Assembly (NCBI RefSeq): GCF_009498235.1
Contig: NZ_CP044205.1
Location: 1,499,501 to 1,563,500, forward strand
Reading direction: 5' to 3'
DNA length: 64,000 nucleotides
Origin: Candidatus Methylospira mobilis
GTDB lineage: Bacteria; Pseudomonadota; Gammaproteobacteria; Methylococcales; Methylococcaceae
A program made the translations under genes and the position numbers. Below are positions 8,717 to 17,093 of this stretch, piece after piece. The notes under the pieces are model-generated. The model searched no databases. It worked only from the letters and a program-made list of their open reading frames with translations, and was not told the origin of the DNA. Within the stretch, counting starts at the first letter, position 1. Every line of letters begins with the position of its first letter.

Positions 8717-9181
8717 GTGTTCGACATAATTCTGTACGAGCCGGAGATACCTCCGAATACCGGAAATATCATCCGGCTCGCCGCCAATATGGGGGCCGGA
8801 CTTCATCTGATTCAGCCGCTCGCCTTCGAGCTTGATGACAAGAAGTTAAGGCGGGCAGGGCTGGATTATAGAGAGTGGGCGAGAGTCCGGGTGCATGCCG
8901 GTCTGGATGCCTGTCTGCAGACGCTGGAAGCTGTCCAGTTGTTTGCATTGACCACCAAGGCTGCAAGATGTTATTCCGACGCGTCGTTTGTATCGGGAGC
9001 GGCGTTTTTATTCGGTCCGGAATCGAGAGGCTTGCCCGGCAGGGTATTGGAGGCTATGCCTGAGTCCTCGCGATTACGGGTTCCAATGGTTGCTGAAAGC
9101 CGTAGCCTGAATCTTTCCAATACGGTTGCAGTAGTGCTTTACGAAGCCTGGAGACAGAATGGGTTTGCAGGCGGGGTTTAA
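8717..9181 (+). CDS. trmL: tRNA (cytidine/uridine-34-2'-O)-methyltransferase TrmL
   Basis: A small SPOUT-class methyltransferase of 154 residues, the normal length for TrmL (YibK), which 2'-O-methylates the wobble base of tRNA-Leu isoacceptors using S-adenosylmethionine. Motifs: [19 protein letters not shown] at the N-terminus, FGPESRGLP in the middle, and the knotted C-terminal motif [20 protein letters not shown]. The start is GTG at 8717, since no in-frame ATG gives a family-length product. It lies 23 bases after glgP and may be co-transcribed with it. Confidence 0.93.
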   Translation: MFDIILYEPEIPPNTGNIIRLAANMGAGLHLIQPLAFELDDKKLRRAGLDYREWARVRVHAGLDACLQTLEAVQLFALTTKAARCYSDASFVSGAAFLFGPESRGLPGRVLEAMPESSRLRVPMVAESRSLNLSNTVAVVLYEAWRQNGFAGGV

Positions 9182-9450
9182 GCAGCGGACGATTCGGCTG
9201 GTGGAATGAATCAGCGCTTTCCTGACTCGTCCATCCGCTCTTGGATCGACCTCGCACAAAATCCTCGGCTGAAACTTTGTAGGTGCGCGGACTACGGCGC
9301 CTGAATAGTTTTGGGGTTTTGTCAGGGTTGAGGTGCAGGTACAGCGTAGACAGCTTTAAATTGGATATATATGCTTTTTCTGTTCGCTTTTCGGTAAACT
9401 CGGGGCGAACGGGTTTCATTATCCCGACAGCATGACGGTCGGTCCAGCGG

Positions 9451-10524
9451 TCAGCCTCTCAATTTGTTCTCAGGTTTCTGCTCTCTCATCAATAAGTTAT
9501 GCGCCGCCTCTCTGGGGGTAAGGCCTTCGTGCAACACCTTGTAAACCTGTTCGGTGATTGGCATTTCCACGCCATGCTGTTGCGCAAGCCGGTAAATGCC
9601 GGCGCTGGCGTCTATGCCTTCGATTTCCTGACCGATGCTTCGAATCACGTCGTCAAAAGGCAGTCCCTTGCCGACGCCCAAGCCGAAACGCCGGTTTCTT
9701 GACTGGTTGTCGGTGCAGGTAAGAATAAGATCGCCAACGCCGGCCAGTCCCATCAGCGTTTCCGGTCTCGCGCCCAGGGCCAATCCCAACGGCATCATTT
9801 CCGCCAGTCCGCGCGTAATCAGTGCGGAACGGGCATTGGCTCCGAATCCCAGCCCCTCGGCCATGCCTACAGCGATGGCCAGCACATTTTTGATTGCGCC
9901 GCCGAGTTGCGCGCCTATCATATCGGTGGTGGTGTAAGCGCGAAAGGCCGGCCCATGCAGCATCGAAGCGAGTTCCATGGCAAAGCTTTCATTTTCCGAG
10001 GCTACCGTCGCTGCGGTGGGTTGATCGTTTGCAACTTCTCTGGCGAATGTAGGGCCGGAGATAAAGGCAAAATCTCTGCCCTTTCCCAATTCTTCCCTGG
10101 CGACGATGTGCAGAAGTTTTCCGCTCGACAGCTCGATGCCTTTGGTCGCCCAGGCAACACGGGTAATATCGCCGATCAGTGGGGCAATGGCTTGCAGGGT
10201 TTCACGGAAAGAACGGCTGGGAACGACTATCAGTATGGTGTGGTTGCAGGAAGCCGCTACAGCGAGATCGGATGTAACGGTCAGGTTGTCGGGAAACGCC
10301 GATTGCGGCAGGTAACGTTCGTTGCTGCGGTCTTTATGCAGTTGATCCATGTGCGTTTGCTGGTGTCCCCACAGCGTAACCTTCAGGCCGTTGCGCGCCA
10401 GCAAAAGCGCGAGCGCGGTTCCCCACGAACCCGCCCCGAGTACCGTAATGCTGTTGTTATCCGGATCCGAGCGGCAGATTCTGTCAGCCTCGCCTGCAAC
10501 CTCTATATATGGTCTATTGTGCAT
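9451..10524 (-). CDS. gpsA: NAD(P)-dependent glycerol-3-phosphate dehydrogenase
   Basis: GpsA reduces dihydroxyacetone phosphate to sn-glycerol-3-phosphate for phospholipid synthesis. It has 357 residues, about 20 more than usual because of an N-terminal extension before the Rossmann motif VLGAGSWGTALALLLARNG. That extension contains no alternative Met, so the ATG at 10524 is kept. Family motifs are present: WATKGIE, FISGPTFA, the catalytic region IKNVLAIAVGMAEGLGFG, and GVGDLILTCT. It is the last gene of the rhodanese-secB-gpsA set, an order shared with enterics (which also have grxC there). Confidence 0.94.
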   Translation of the reverse strand: MHNRPYIEVAGEADRICRSDPDNNSITVLGAGSWGTALALLLARNGLKVTLWGHQQTHMDQLHKDRSNERYLPQSAFPDNLTVTSDLAVAASCNHTILIVVPSRSFRETLQAIAPLIGDITRVAWATKGIELSSGKLLHIVAREELGKGRDFAFISGPTFAREVANDQPTAATVASENESFAMELASMLHGPAFRAYTTTDMIGAQLGGAIKNVLAIAVGMAEGLGFGANARSALITRGLAEMMPLGLALGARPETLMGLAGVGDLILTCTDNQSRNRRFGLGVGKGLPFDDVIRSIGQEIEGIDASAGIYRLAQQHGVEMPITEQVYKVLHEGLTPREAAHNLLMREQKPENKLRG

Positions 10525-10560
10525 GATATATGCCGTTGATCCGGGCAGGCTGCCCCTTCA

Positions 10561-11040
10561 TCAGTTAAGCGTTTTGTTGTGAAAGGCCGCCGTATTCCCT
10601 GCCTGCCCTTCTTCCTGAAGCTTTTGCATGTGCTGCATGTAAAGCGCATCAAAATTAACCGGCGCCAACAGCATCGGCGGAAAGCCTCCTTTGGTAACGA
10701 GATCCGATACGACCTCGCGTCCATAGGGGAATAGAATGTTGGGGCAATAGCTGCCGACCATCTGCGACAATTCCTGCTGGTCGAATCCGGAAAGCGTAAA
10801 TACGCCGGCCTGGGTGATTTCGGCAAGGTAGGCGGTAGCTTCCGCTATTTTGACGGTAACCGTGATGGTTAACGCGACTTCGAACAGGTTCTCCTGTAAT
10901 ATCTGGGCGTTGCTGGCAAGACTGACCTCTACTTCCGGCTCCCATGCATGGGTGAAAATGGCAGGAGAATTGGGTGTCTCGAAAGAAATGTCCTTGATAT
11001 ACAGTTTCTGCAATGCAAAATTTTTTTCTTCATCGGCCAT
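10561..11040 (-). CDS. secB: protein-export chaperone SecB
   Basis: Cytoplasmic tetrameric chaperone SecB, 159 residues, which keeps preproteins unfolded and hands them to SecA. The family pattern is clear: the N-terminal QKLYIKDISFETPNSP, the beta strands with FEVALTITVTVK, and the SYCPNILFPYGREVVSDLV and GGFPPMLLAPVNFDALY motifs. The upstream neighbour is a rhodanese gene and the downstream neighbour gpsA (36-base gap), so the three are probably one transcript. grxC, normally between the rhodanese and secB in E. coli, is absent here. Confidence 0.96.
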   Translation of the reverse strand: MADEEKNFALQKLYIKDISFETPNSPAIFTHAWEPEVEVSLASNAQILQENLFEVALTITVTVKIAEATAYLAEITQAGVFTLSGFDQQELSQMVGSYCPNILFPYGREVVSDLVTKGGFPPMLLAPVNFDALYMQHMQKLQEEGQAGNTAAFHNKTLN

Positions 11041-11082
11041 AATTTGTCGGTGTCCTTGGGTTGTGGCGGCTGTATAGCCGGG

Positions 11083-11523
11083 TTATTTTTTACGTTTCCT
11101 GTTGATCGGAAGTTTGGCGTCCTCCCATGCGAGCATACCGCCTTTCATGTCGTAAACCTGTGTAAATCCTGCCTTATGCAGTTTTTTGCAGGCACTGGCG
11201 GAGCGGGTGCCCTGCTGGCAGGTAATGATAACCGGAGTCTGTTTATGAGGTTCCAACTCGAAGAGTTTTCCGTCCAAAGACGACAGTGGTATATGCAGAG
11301 CGTTTTCGATGTGTCCCTTGGCAAACTCGGCAGTTTCCCTGACATCAATAATAATGGCATCGTCGCTATTCAGCAGCGCTACGGCGCCGTTAGGCGTCGT
11401 AGTCCGGTAGCGGCGGGTAAGGCTGTCGAAAATATCCTGTACCAACAGCAGGGTGACTATAAGCAGGCCGCCTGCGAGCATCCAGTGATTGCCGGCAAAT
11501 TCCAGTATTCTTTCTATATTCAT
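11083..11523 (-). CDS. yibN: membrane-anchored rhodanese-like sulfurtransferase (YibN type)
   Basis: A 146-residue protein with one N-terminal membrane segment (about residues 12-30) followed by a rhodanese domain on the cytoplasmic side. The active-site loop is CQQGTRSA, with the catalytic Cys in VIITCQQG, and the CH2A-like motif IIDVRETAEFAKGHIENA is present. This matches YibN, encoded beside secB in many gammaproteobacteria. A sulfur-transfer role is known for the fold; the physiological substrate is not known. It is probably the first gene of the yibN-secB-gpsA transcript. Confidence 0.88.
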   Translation of the reverse strand: MNIERILEFAGNHWMLAGGLLIVTLLLVQDIFDSLTRRYRTTTPNGAVALLNSDDAIIIDVRETAEFAKGHIENALHIPLSSLDGKLFELEPHKQTPVIITCQQGTRSASACKKLHKAGFTQVYDMKGGMLAWEDAKLPINRKRKK

Positions 11524-11581
11524 GGTTTATTTTTGTTTGTGGGTATTCGGATGCTTTCCGGGACCGGCGGCTTTTCCTGGT

Positions 11582-11887
11582 CTAATTCTTGCAAAACAGC
11601 TCTTTGAGTAGTTGTATTAGCCTGAGGGTTCCGGGGTCCTTGATAAAATAAAAAACCTTGTTGGCGTCCTTGCGCGTGGAGAGTATGCCTCGTCCACGCA
11701 ACACTCCCAGGTGCTGGGAAATATTGCTTTGCGATGTACCCACCTTATCGACGATGTCCAGAACACTGAGCTCGTCTTTACCCAAGGTGCATAGAATTTT
11801 CAGCCTGAGCGGGTGCGACATGCTTTTCAAGCATAGGGCCGCTTCCTCTACATCGGCATCATTGGTAATGATGGGTATGCTGGGCAT
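11582..11887 (-). CDS. ArsR-family winged-helix transcriptional regulator
   Basis: A 101-residue ArsR/SmtB-type regulator. The winged HTH is evident: SMSHPLRLKILCTLG, then ELSVLDIVDKVGTSQSNISQ and HLGVLRGRGILSTRK. No metal-binding Cys pair is found in the alpha-3 helix (the only Cys in the first helices are isolated), so it may sense redox, sulfur or a non-metal signal, like BigR/SqrR relatives. That is inference. I chose the ATG at 11887; a GTG two codons upstream is possible. It lies 59 bases before the rhodanese gene in the same direction, which fits a sulfur-related role. Confidence 0.85.
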   Translation of the reverse strand: MPSIPIITNDADVEEAALCLKSMSHPLRLKILCTLGKDELSVLDIVDKVGTSQSNISQHLGVLRGRGILSTRKDANKVFYFIKDPGTLRLIQLLKELFCKN

Positions 11888-12024
11888 GTTCACGTCGGGC
11901 AGATCAGGTATTATAGTATAACAGAGTAGGTTGCGATGAGTCAGGCTTCGGAAGCGGGGCTCTGCAAGATTACCGCTGCAGTTAAAAAAGCATTATACTT
12001 GAACGCTATAACTGACGGAAATAA

Positions 12025-13113
12025 ATGCTACTGATTTTAAGGGCAACTATTCTGATCGCGCTTATGCATGCGCCTGCCGCATTTGCAGGCGAGGGCGGTC
12101 TGCTCGACCGGGTAAAGTCCAAAATCAGTGAGTTGCGATCCTTGCTTCGAGGCGCTGAATCCGACGAAAGTCCTTCGGTGGCTCAATTGAGAGATATCGA
12201 GCGCCGCTACGGCGACGCAGCGCGTTTATCGGCCGAGCTGAAGACCAAACTGGATATGCAGACTGAAACCTTGCGTATGCTCAGGCAAAAAAAAACGCGT
12301 TTGGGCGGCAAAGTGCTGGAGCACGACCGCGAATTGATGGTTCAGGCGCGCGCCGCCTATCGTTTGGGAAAACACGAACAGCTTAAATTGTTGTTGGGGC
12401 AGCAGGACTTCTCCGTGTACGGACGCATGTTGGGGTATTATGCCGCATTGACACAGGCGCGTATGCGTGAAGTGCAAAAGCTTAAGGATATGCTGGTCAA
12501 AGCCGATGCGCTGGAAACGGCGATTGTAGCGGATACCGGCAGATTAGAGGAAACGCGCTTCCAGCTCCATGCTCAGATCGAACAGTTGCAACAGATTAAA
12601 ATAGCACGGCAGGAAATCGTTGCGCGCCTGCACAAGGACCCGGCAAACAGGGCTCGGGCCGAGGAACTGGCGACCAGCGGTAAGCGTCTGCAATCCGTGC
12701 TGGGCGACATAAAACCCGGCGAGACCGCGGAAGCAGCGCCGGGCGCGGGCTGGCCTGTAAATGGCCGCATATTGGCAAACTATGGCGCACAGCGCGACGG
12801 CGGGCGCTGGGATGGCGTATTGATTGGCGCGCCGGAAGGCAGCCCGGTGCGCGCGGTTTCCAATGGGCAGGTGGTTTATTCCGACTGGTTGCGCGGTTAC
12901 GGCTTGCTGATTATCGTAGATCACGGCAACCGCTACATGAGTTTGTACGCGTTTAATCAGACGCTCTACAAAAAAGTGGGCGAGCAGGTGCGCAAGGGCG
13001 ACGTACTGGCGCTGGTTGGAAACAGCGGTGGAAATGAAAGCCCCGGTCTGTATTTCGGCTTGCGTCAAAACGGCCGTCCGGTTGACCCGTTGCAATGGTG
13101 CGCGCAGAATTAA
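12025..13113 (+). CDS. envC: murein hydrolase activator EnvC
   Basis: A periplasmic protein of 362 residues with a signal peptide ending near AAFAGEG, a long coiled coil (about 30-230) and a C-terminal LytM/M23 domain (about 250-362). EnvC-type proteins activate the amidases AmiA/AmiB at the septum through FtsEX. The LytM domain lacks the full zinc site of active M23 peptidases: the usual first His is absent from GVLIGAPEGSPVRAVSNG, while the later VDHGN and GLYFGLR segments match EnvC. It is therefore an activator rather than an enzyme. It precedes ctpA, a common gammaproteobacterial neighbour. Confidence 0.9.
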   Translation: MLLILRATILIALMHAPAAFAGEGGLLDRVKSKISELRSLLRGAESDESPSVAQLRDIERRYGDAARLSAELKTKLDMQTETLRMLRQKKTRLGGKVLEHDRELMVQARAAYRLGKHEQLKLLLGQQDFSVYGRMLGYYAALTQARMREVQKLKDMLVKADALETAIVADTGRLEETRFQLHAQIEQLQQIKIARQEIVARLHKDPANRARAEELATSGKRLQSVLGDIKPGETAEAAPGAGWPVNGRILANYGAQRDGGRWDGVLIGAPEGSPVRAVSNGQVVYSDWLRGYGLLIIVDHGNRYMSLYAFNQTLYKKVGEQVRKGDVLALVGNSGGNESPGLYFGLRQNGRPVDPLQWCAQN

Positions 13114-13153
13114 GCTGAATAATATGGTTAGGATATGGTCGAGAATAACTTCC

Positions 13154-13236
13154 CGGTTCGTGGTGAGCTTGTCGAACCATGAACGGCCCTTCGATAGATT
13201 CAGGGCAATGCCCTTCGACAGGCTCAGGGCGAACGG
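13154..13236 (+). repeat. REP-like palindromic element between envC and ctpA
   Basis: Two nested palindromic parts: GGTTCG-tggtgagcttg-TCGAACC, then CCCTTCGATAGATTCAGGG followed by CCCTTCGACAGGCTCAGGG and GAACGG. The motif CCTTCGACAGGCTCAGGGCG recurs in intergenic DNA of many proteobacteria. A related piece with CCGTTCG / CGAACGG ends is at 30535-30571. It could form strong hairpins between the two genes. Confidence 0.75.
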
Positions 13237-13294
13237 AGTTGATGGCTGATTCCGGAGGTTATTTTTTACCATATCCTTTAAGAGTTTTCTTTCG

Positions 13295-14617
13295 ATGAGT
13301 TTATTGACGAGAATTATGTTGATGCCGAACACAAAGAGTGTGCGTTTGATTGGATTGGGAATGGCGCTTGGCGTTGCGGTTACCTGCGCAGGGTTAACTT
13401 TTGCCGACGATCCCGCCGACAGTAATTTACCTTTTGAAGGCTTGAAAACCTTTTCCGAGGTGTATGGAAGAATACGCCAGGATTATGTCGAAGCCGTTCC
13501 CGACAGTAAACTGCTGGAAAATGCGATTCGAGGCATGCTGGAGGGGCTGGATCCGCATTCCACTTACCTGGATCAGGAGCAATACAACGAATTAAAGGTC
13601 GGTACCACCGGGCAGTTTGGCGGTCTGGGCATTGAAGTCGGCATGGAGAACGGTTTTGTGAAGGTCATTTCGCCGATAGACGACACACCGGCGCAAAAGG
13701 CGGGCATCAAGGCGGGCGACCTGATCATTCGTCTGGATGACAAGCCGGTGAAGGGCTTGAGTCTGAACGACGCGGTTAAACTCATGCGCGGCGAGCCGGG
13801 CTCAAAAATTGTTTTAACCGTGGTGCGCGAAGGGCTGGAGCAACCGCTTAAAATCGACATAATACGCGACATTATCAAGGTTAAAAGCGTCAAAAGCCGA
13901 ATGCTGGAAAAAGGCTACGGCTATGTGCGCATCAGCAGTTTCCAGGCTAAAACCGGAGAAAACGTAGAAGACGCGGTTGAAGACTTGAAAAAGGACGGGC
14001 CAATGAGCGGGTTGGTGCTCGATCTGCGCAACAACCCGGGCGGGGTATTAAATGCCGCCGTATCGGTCAGTGACGCATTTTTGAACGACGGACTGATCGT
14101 CTATACCGATGGGCGCATCGAAGACGCCAAGATGAAGTTCAACGCCACTCCGGGCGATATACTCAATGGCGCGCCGATCGTGGTGTTGACCAACGCCGGT
14201 TCGGCTTCGGCTTCAGAAATTGTGGCAGGAGCGTTGCAGGATCATAAACGCGCCATCATCATGGGCGAGAAAACCTTCGGCAAGGGCTCGGTGCAGACGG
14301 TATTGCCTACCAGTAACGGCGGCGCGGTCAAGTTGACCACAGCGCGTTATTACACGCCATCGGGACGCTCGATTCAGGCTGAAGGGATTACGCCGGATGT
14401 TCCTATTTCCAAGGTCAAGCTGGAAATGGCGCAGCAATCCGAATTTGGTCCGCTGAAAGAGGCAGATTTGCACAATCACCTTGGCAATGAAAAAGCGGTC
14501 AAAAAAGACGGAGTAAAAGCCGACGACAAAACCGAGGATGCATTGGCGGTACAGGATTATCCGCTGAATGAGGCGCTTAACCTGCTGAAAGGAATTAATA
14601 TCGTGCGCCAGCACTGA
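13295..14617 (+). CDS. ctpA: S41-family C-terminal processing peptidase
   Basis: A periplasmic serine protease of 440 residues. The N-terminus has a signal peptide or anchor (about 15-38), then a PDZ domain (about 95-180; GGLGIEVGMENGFVKVISPI) and the S41 catalytic domain. The Ser/Lys dyad is visible as the first Ser of the GSASASEIVAGAL motif and the Lys in GEKTFGKGSVQ. The C-terminal tail after about 395 is rich in Lys and Asp and of unknown role. Such proteases trim periplasmic proteins and peptidoglycan hydrolases. It lies 181 bases after envC with a REP element between. A second Met at residue 8 is a possible start. Confidence 0.92.
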   Translation: MSLLTRIMLMPNTKSVRLIGLGMALGVAVTCAGLTFADDPADSNLPFEGLKTFSEVYGRIRQDYVEAVPDSKLLENAIRGMLEGLDPHSTYLDQEQYNELKVGTTGQFGGLGIEVGMENGFVKVISPIDDTPAQKAGIKAGDLIIRLDDKPVKGLSLNDAVKLMRGEPGSKIVLTVVREGLEQPLKIDIIRDIIKVKSVKSRMLEKGYGYVRISSFQAKTGENVEDAVEDLKKDGPMSGLVLDLRNNPGGVLNAAVSVSDAFLNDGLIVYTDGRIEDAKMKFNATPGDILNGAPIVVLTNAGSASASEIVAGALQDHKRAIIMGEKTFGKGSVQTVLPTSNGGAVKLTTARYYTPSGRSIQAEGITPDVPISKVKLEMAQQSEFGPLKEADLHNHLGNEKAVKKDGVKADDKTEDALAVQDYPLNEALNLLKGINIVRQH

Positions 14618-14966
14618 TTCCTGAGGGGATTCATTTTTGAACCCGTCTCCTTGCAGGGATAGGGATTTACAAAAGTCCTTTCCCCCAATGGCGTAGACGG
14701 ATTATTGCAAGGCATGCCTTGCGCGGCCCGTAGCCGGACTGTGTGCAACACGGTCCGGATGCGCGGGGCTTGTTGGGGAACGAGAGGGTTGCAAAAACAA
14801 TCGCCTGTGGAGTTGTGTAGATGCCTATGGCTTGCAGGAGATGTGGCGAGTGTTCCTTAAGATGTTTTCTTGATCCAGCTCAACTTCCTTTTAGTCAGCT
14901 AACGGCATACTGTTCGCCTGCATGCCTTTATGCAGACCACTCACACAATAATGAGGAGAGCAAGCT
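14618..14966 (+). other. intergenic region ctpA-bacteriohemerythrin with a strong hairpin
   Basis: No gene seen. At 14734-14758 an almost perfect hairpin (CCGGACTGTGT, 3-base loop, ACACGGTCCGG; one G-T pair) is flanked by partly complementary GC-rich arms (GCGCGGCCCG and GCGCGGGGC). There is no T-run, so it is not a typical terminator. A clear Shine-Dalgarno sequence (GAGGAGAG) lies at the right end before the bacteriohemerythrin ATG. Confidence 0.5.
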
Positions 14967-15374
14967 ATGTCACTGATTACTTGGACGAAAGAGCAGTTTG
15001 GCACCAATGTTACCGTAGCTGACGACCAGCATAAGGTTCTTTTTGGCATGTTGAACGATCTGGATGCGGCCGTAGGCGCAGGCGATCGTTCCGTCATAGG
15101 CGCCAAGCTGGATGTCCTGCTCAAATTTGTAGTCGATCATTTTGCCGAGGAAGAGCGCTTGATGCAATCAACTTCTTATCCTGATTTCACTGCGCATAAG
15201 GCCGAGCATACCAAGCTGCTGGGAACCTGCGGCGATGTGGCTGCAAAGTTCAACCGTGGCGAGTTGCAAATTACTCACGACACCACTACGTTTGTAAAAG
15301 ACTGGCTGGTGAATCATATCCCTGCTGTTGATATGAAGTATGGACCGCATTTGAATAGCAAAGGCATTAACTGA
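14967..15374 (+). CDS. bacteriohemerythrin
   Basis: A single-domain, soluble non-heme di-iron oxygen carrier of 135 residues. All expected iron ligands are in place: His22 (DDQH), His58 and Glu62 (HFAEE), His77 and His81 (HKAEH), His117 and Asp122 (HIPAVD). The C-terminal half (DWLVNHIPAVDMKYGPHL) closely resembles the Methylococcus protein proposed to supply oxygen to particulate methane monooxygenase. That role is established knowledge for Methylococcus and inferred here. A strong GGAGAG site precedes the ATG, suggesting high expression. A hairpin terminator follows at 15401. Confidence 0.95.
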   Translation: MSLITWTKEQFGTNVTVADDQHKVLFGMLNDLDAAVGAGDRSVIGAKLDVLLKFVVDHFAEEERLMQSTSYPDFTAHKAEHTKLLGTCGDVAAKFNRGELQITHDTTTFVKDWLVNHIPAVDMKYGPHLNSKGIN

Positions 15375-15400
15375 TAGGCGTGTTTTAGCGCATTGCTTGG

Positions 15401-15437
15401 CCCGCTCTCGCCCCTTCGTCGTCGGGGCGAGCGCGGG
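15401..15437. terminator. hairpin between convergent genes
   Basis: CCCGCTCTCGCCCC (15401-15414) pairs with GGGGCGAGCGCGGG (15424-15437) with one mismatch and a 9-base loop. It sits between the convergent bacteriohemerythrin and DUF1638 genes and could serve both. The T-runs are weak, so it may act as an RNA 3'-end stabiliser. Confidence 0.6.
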
Positions 15438-15444
15438 CAATCGC

Positions 15445-16050
15445 TCACTGACCCGCGGTGTTCGGCGCGTTGCTTTCCACCCGATTTACAGCCCGATGCA
15501 ATACGGCTTCCAGGTTGTCCAGGCCAACATCAGCCCAATGGACGGGCATTCCCAGCTTTCCTCCGATTTCCTGCGCCTGCGTAGTGAAATCTCCGGAGCA
15601 GGGCGTGCGTAAACATAATAAGTACTTGCTGCTGATCTGAAATATTTCGCGCACCACATCGGGCTTGCCGCCGAAGGTCTCGCCTATTACCTCGTCCCAG
15701 CGCAAAGCCCAGTCTTCCATCAGGAAAAATGCGCCTTTGGACAATTCATCCATAAACATTGCTCTGCCCAGCAACATTTCCACGCAGTTTTGCCCTTCGG
15801 TGCGAAAAGCGTGTGCGGCTTCCAGCAGATTTTCCATGCGCGGATGACAACAACCGTAAAATACGGCGATGTCGCGCCCCTTGTTGCGTTCGAAACCTCG
15901 TTGCAGCGCATACTCCAGGCGCTCGAAATTGACATGCAGGGAAGAATCGAGAAAATCCGTATCCACCAGCCAGTCGTTTTTTTCAATCAGAAATCGAATT
16001 TCTCGCTGCAGGATACCGCAACCGAGCAACACGCTGTTTTTGTTATTCAT
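15445..16050 (-). CDS. DUF1638 family protein of the corrinoid operon
   Basis: A 201-residue soluble protein recognised as DUF1638 by the N-terminal LLGCGILQREI motif, the central YGCCHPRMENLL segment and the typical alpha/beta pattern. DUF1638 genes are often neighbours of corrinoid methyltransferase genes in anaerobes; the function is not established. Conserved Cys residues (GCG, GCCH, TPCSGD) could bind a metal or a thiol methyl acceptor, which is inference. Its ATG overlaps the methyltransferase stop by four bases (ATGA), so it is the last gene of the translationally coupled operon. Confidence 0.8.
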   Translation of the reverse strand: MNNKNSVLLGCGILQREIRFLIEKNDWLVDTDFLDSSLHVNFERLEYALQRGFERNKGRDIAVFYGCCHPRMENLLEAAHAFRTEGQNCVEMLLGRAMFMDELSKGAFFLMEDWALRWDEVIGETFGGKPDVVREIFQISSKYLLCLRTPCSGDFTTQAQEIGGKLGMPVHWADVGLDNLEAVLHRAVNRVESNAPNTAGQ

Positions 16051-17093
16051 GGCGCCACATAATCCGCACGGCCAAATTCTTTTGCCGCCGCGATCATCGC
16101 CATAATGTTTTTCTCTGGAATGCCATATGGCATCACTACCGTGCCAAAAAAGAACTTGTGTCCCGTCCGTAAGCCGCCCTGCACGATACGCTTCACTTCG
16201 GCGCGAATCTCGTCCGGAGACCAGTCGATCAGTCTGATATCGTTAATCACCCCGGCGCACAACCCGCGCCCATTGATGATGCGCATGGATTCGCCGATGT
16301 CTTCGAGCGGGCCGGGGTAATAGGTTTGTATTCCTACCTCGCGTATCACCTGGTCAGCCACGCTGTTAAGGCGTGCGCCGCCGACGTAATAGACCACGCC
16401 GTCAACTCCGCCCGGTTCGAGGTCGCGCCGCATCCATTTGAGCGACAAATCCTGAAACAGCCGCATCGAAATGATATCGGTCGAACCGTAAGGATCTGCA
16501 TACACCAGAACGTCGGCTCCGGCCTGACGATAGGCCTCGATTTCCTTGCGGAAAAAATCCGAGCATTTTTCCAGCAGCAGATCGCGTACGTCCTTATCGC
16601 CTATCATCAGCAGTTCCATCCACTTTTCCATGCTCATCAGAATGGCGGGGAGCGACATTGATGCGGTGAGATAGGCGCAGATGGGTACTTTTCCGCCCAC
16701 TTCGCGCTTCAGGATATTCAGGCATCTGGCGGTTTCGGCGAAAGCCGGAAGCACGCTGATGTCATCCGGCACCTGCAGTCTGGCTATGTCGTCATAAGAC
16801 TTGATGATAAAGTCTTCCACATTGGGCGGACCGTCCTGTGCGTAGCGGATTTTTTCGCATCCGAGCAGTTCAGCCTCCTTGCCCACGTAAAACAGACTCC
16901 AGACGTTGTCGTGGCCGAATTTTTCCAGCATTTTGAGCTGCGCTTCCGCTACGTTTTCGCCGCTGGAAAAGTATTCCTCAATCGACAAGCCCAATTCGCG
17001 CGCGCCCTGGTCAAGCAGGTTGCAGAATACCGGGATATGATCGATGATTTTGCCGTTGACCGCCGCTAGCAGTCTCTCCATGCTAGTTGTCAT
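16047..17093 (-). CDS. uroporphyrinogen decarboxylase-family corrinoid methyltransferase (MtaA/CmuA type)
   Basis: A 348-residue TIM-barrel protein of the UroD superfamily. It resembles methylcobamide or substrate:corrinoid methyltransferases rather than HemE: it lacks the HemE N-terminal PVWxMRQAGR motif and begins MTTSMERLLAAVNGKIIDHI, typical of the MtaA-like branch. Other segments: GADVLVYADPYGSTDIIS, YYVGGARLNSVADQ and LCAGVINDIRLIDWSPDEI. It probably moves a methyl group to or from the corrinoid protein encoded just upstream; the methyl donor is unknown. I chose the ATG at 17093, which overlaps the corrinoid gene by 11 bases, over a longer upstream frame. Confidence 0.82.
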   Translation of the reverse strand: MTTSMERLLAAVNGKIIDHIPVFCNLLDQGARELGLSIEEYFSSGENVAEAQLKMLEKFGHDNVWSLFYVGKEAELLGCEKIRYAQDGPPNVEDFIIKSYDDIARLQVPDDISVLPAFAETARCLNILKREVGGKVPICAYLTASMSLPAILMSMEKWMELLMIGDKDVRDLLLEKCSDFFRKEIEAYRQAGADVLVYADPYGSTDIISMRLFQDLSLKWMRRDLEPGGVDGVVYYVGGARLNSVADQVIREVGIQTYYPGPLEDIGESMRIINGRGLCAGVINDIRLIDWSPDEIRAEVKRIVQGGLRTGHKFFFGTVVMPYGIPEKNIMAMIAAAKEFGRADYVAP

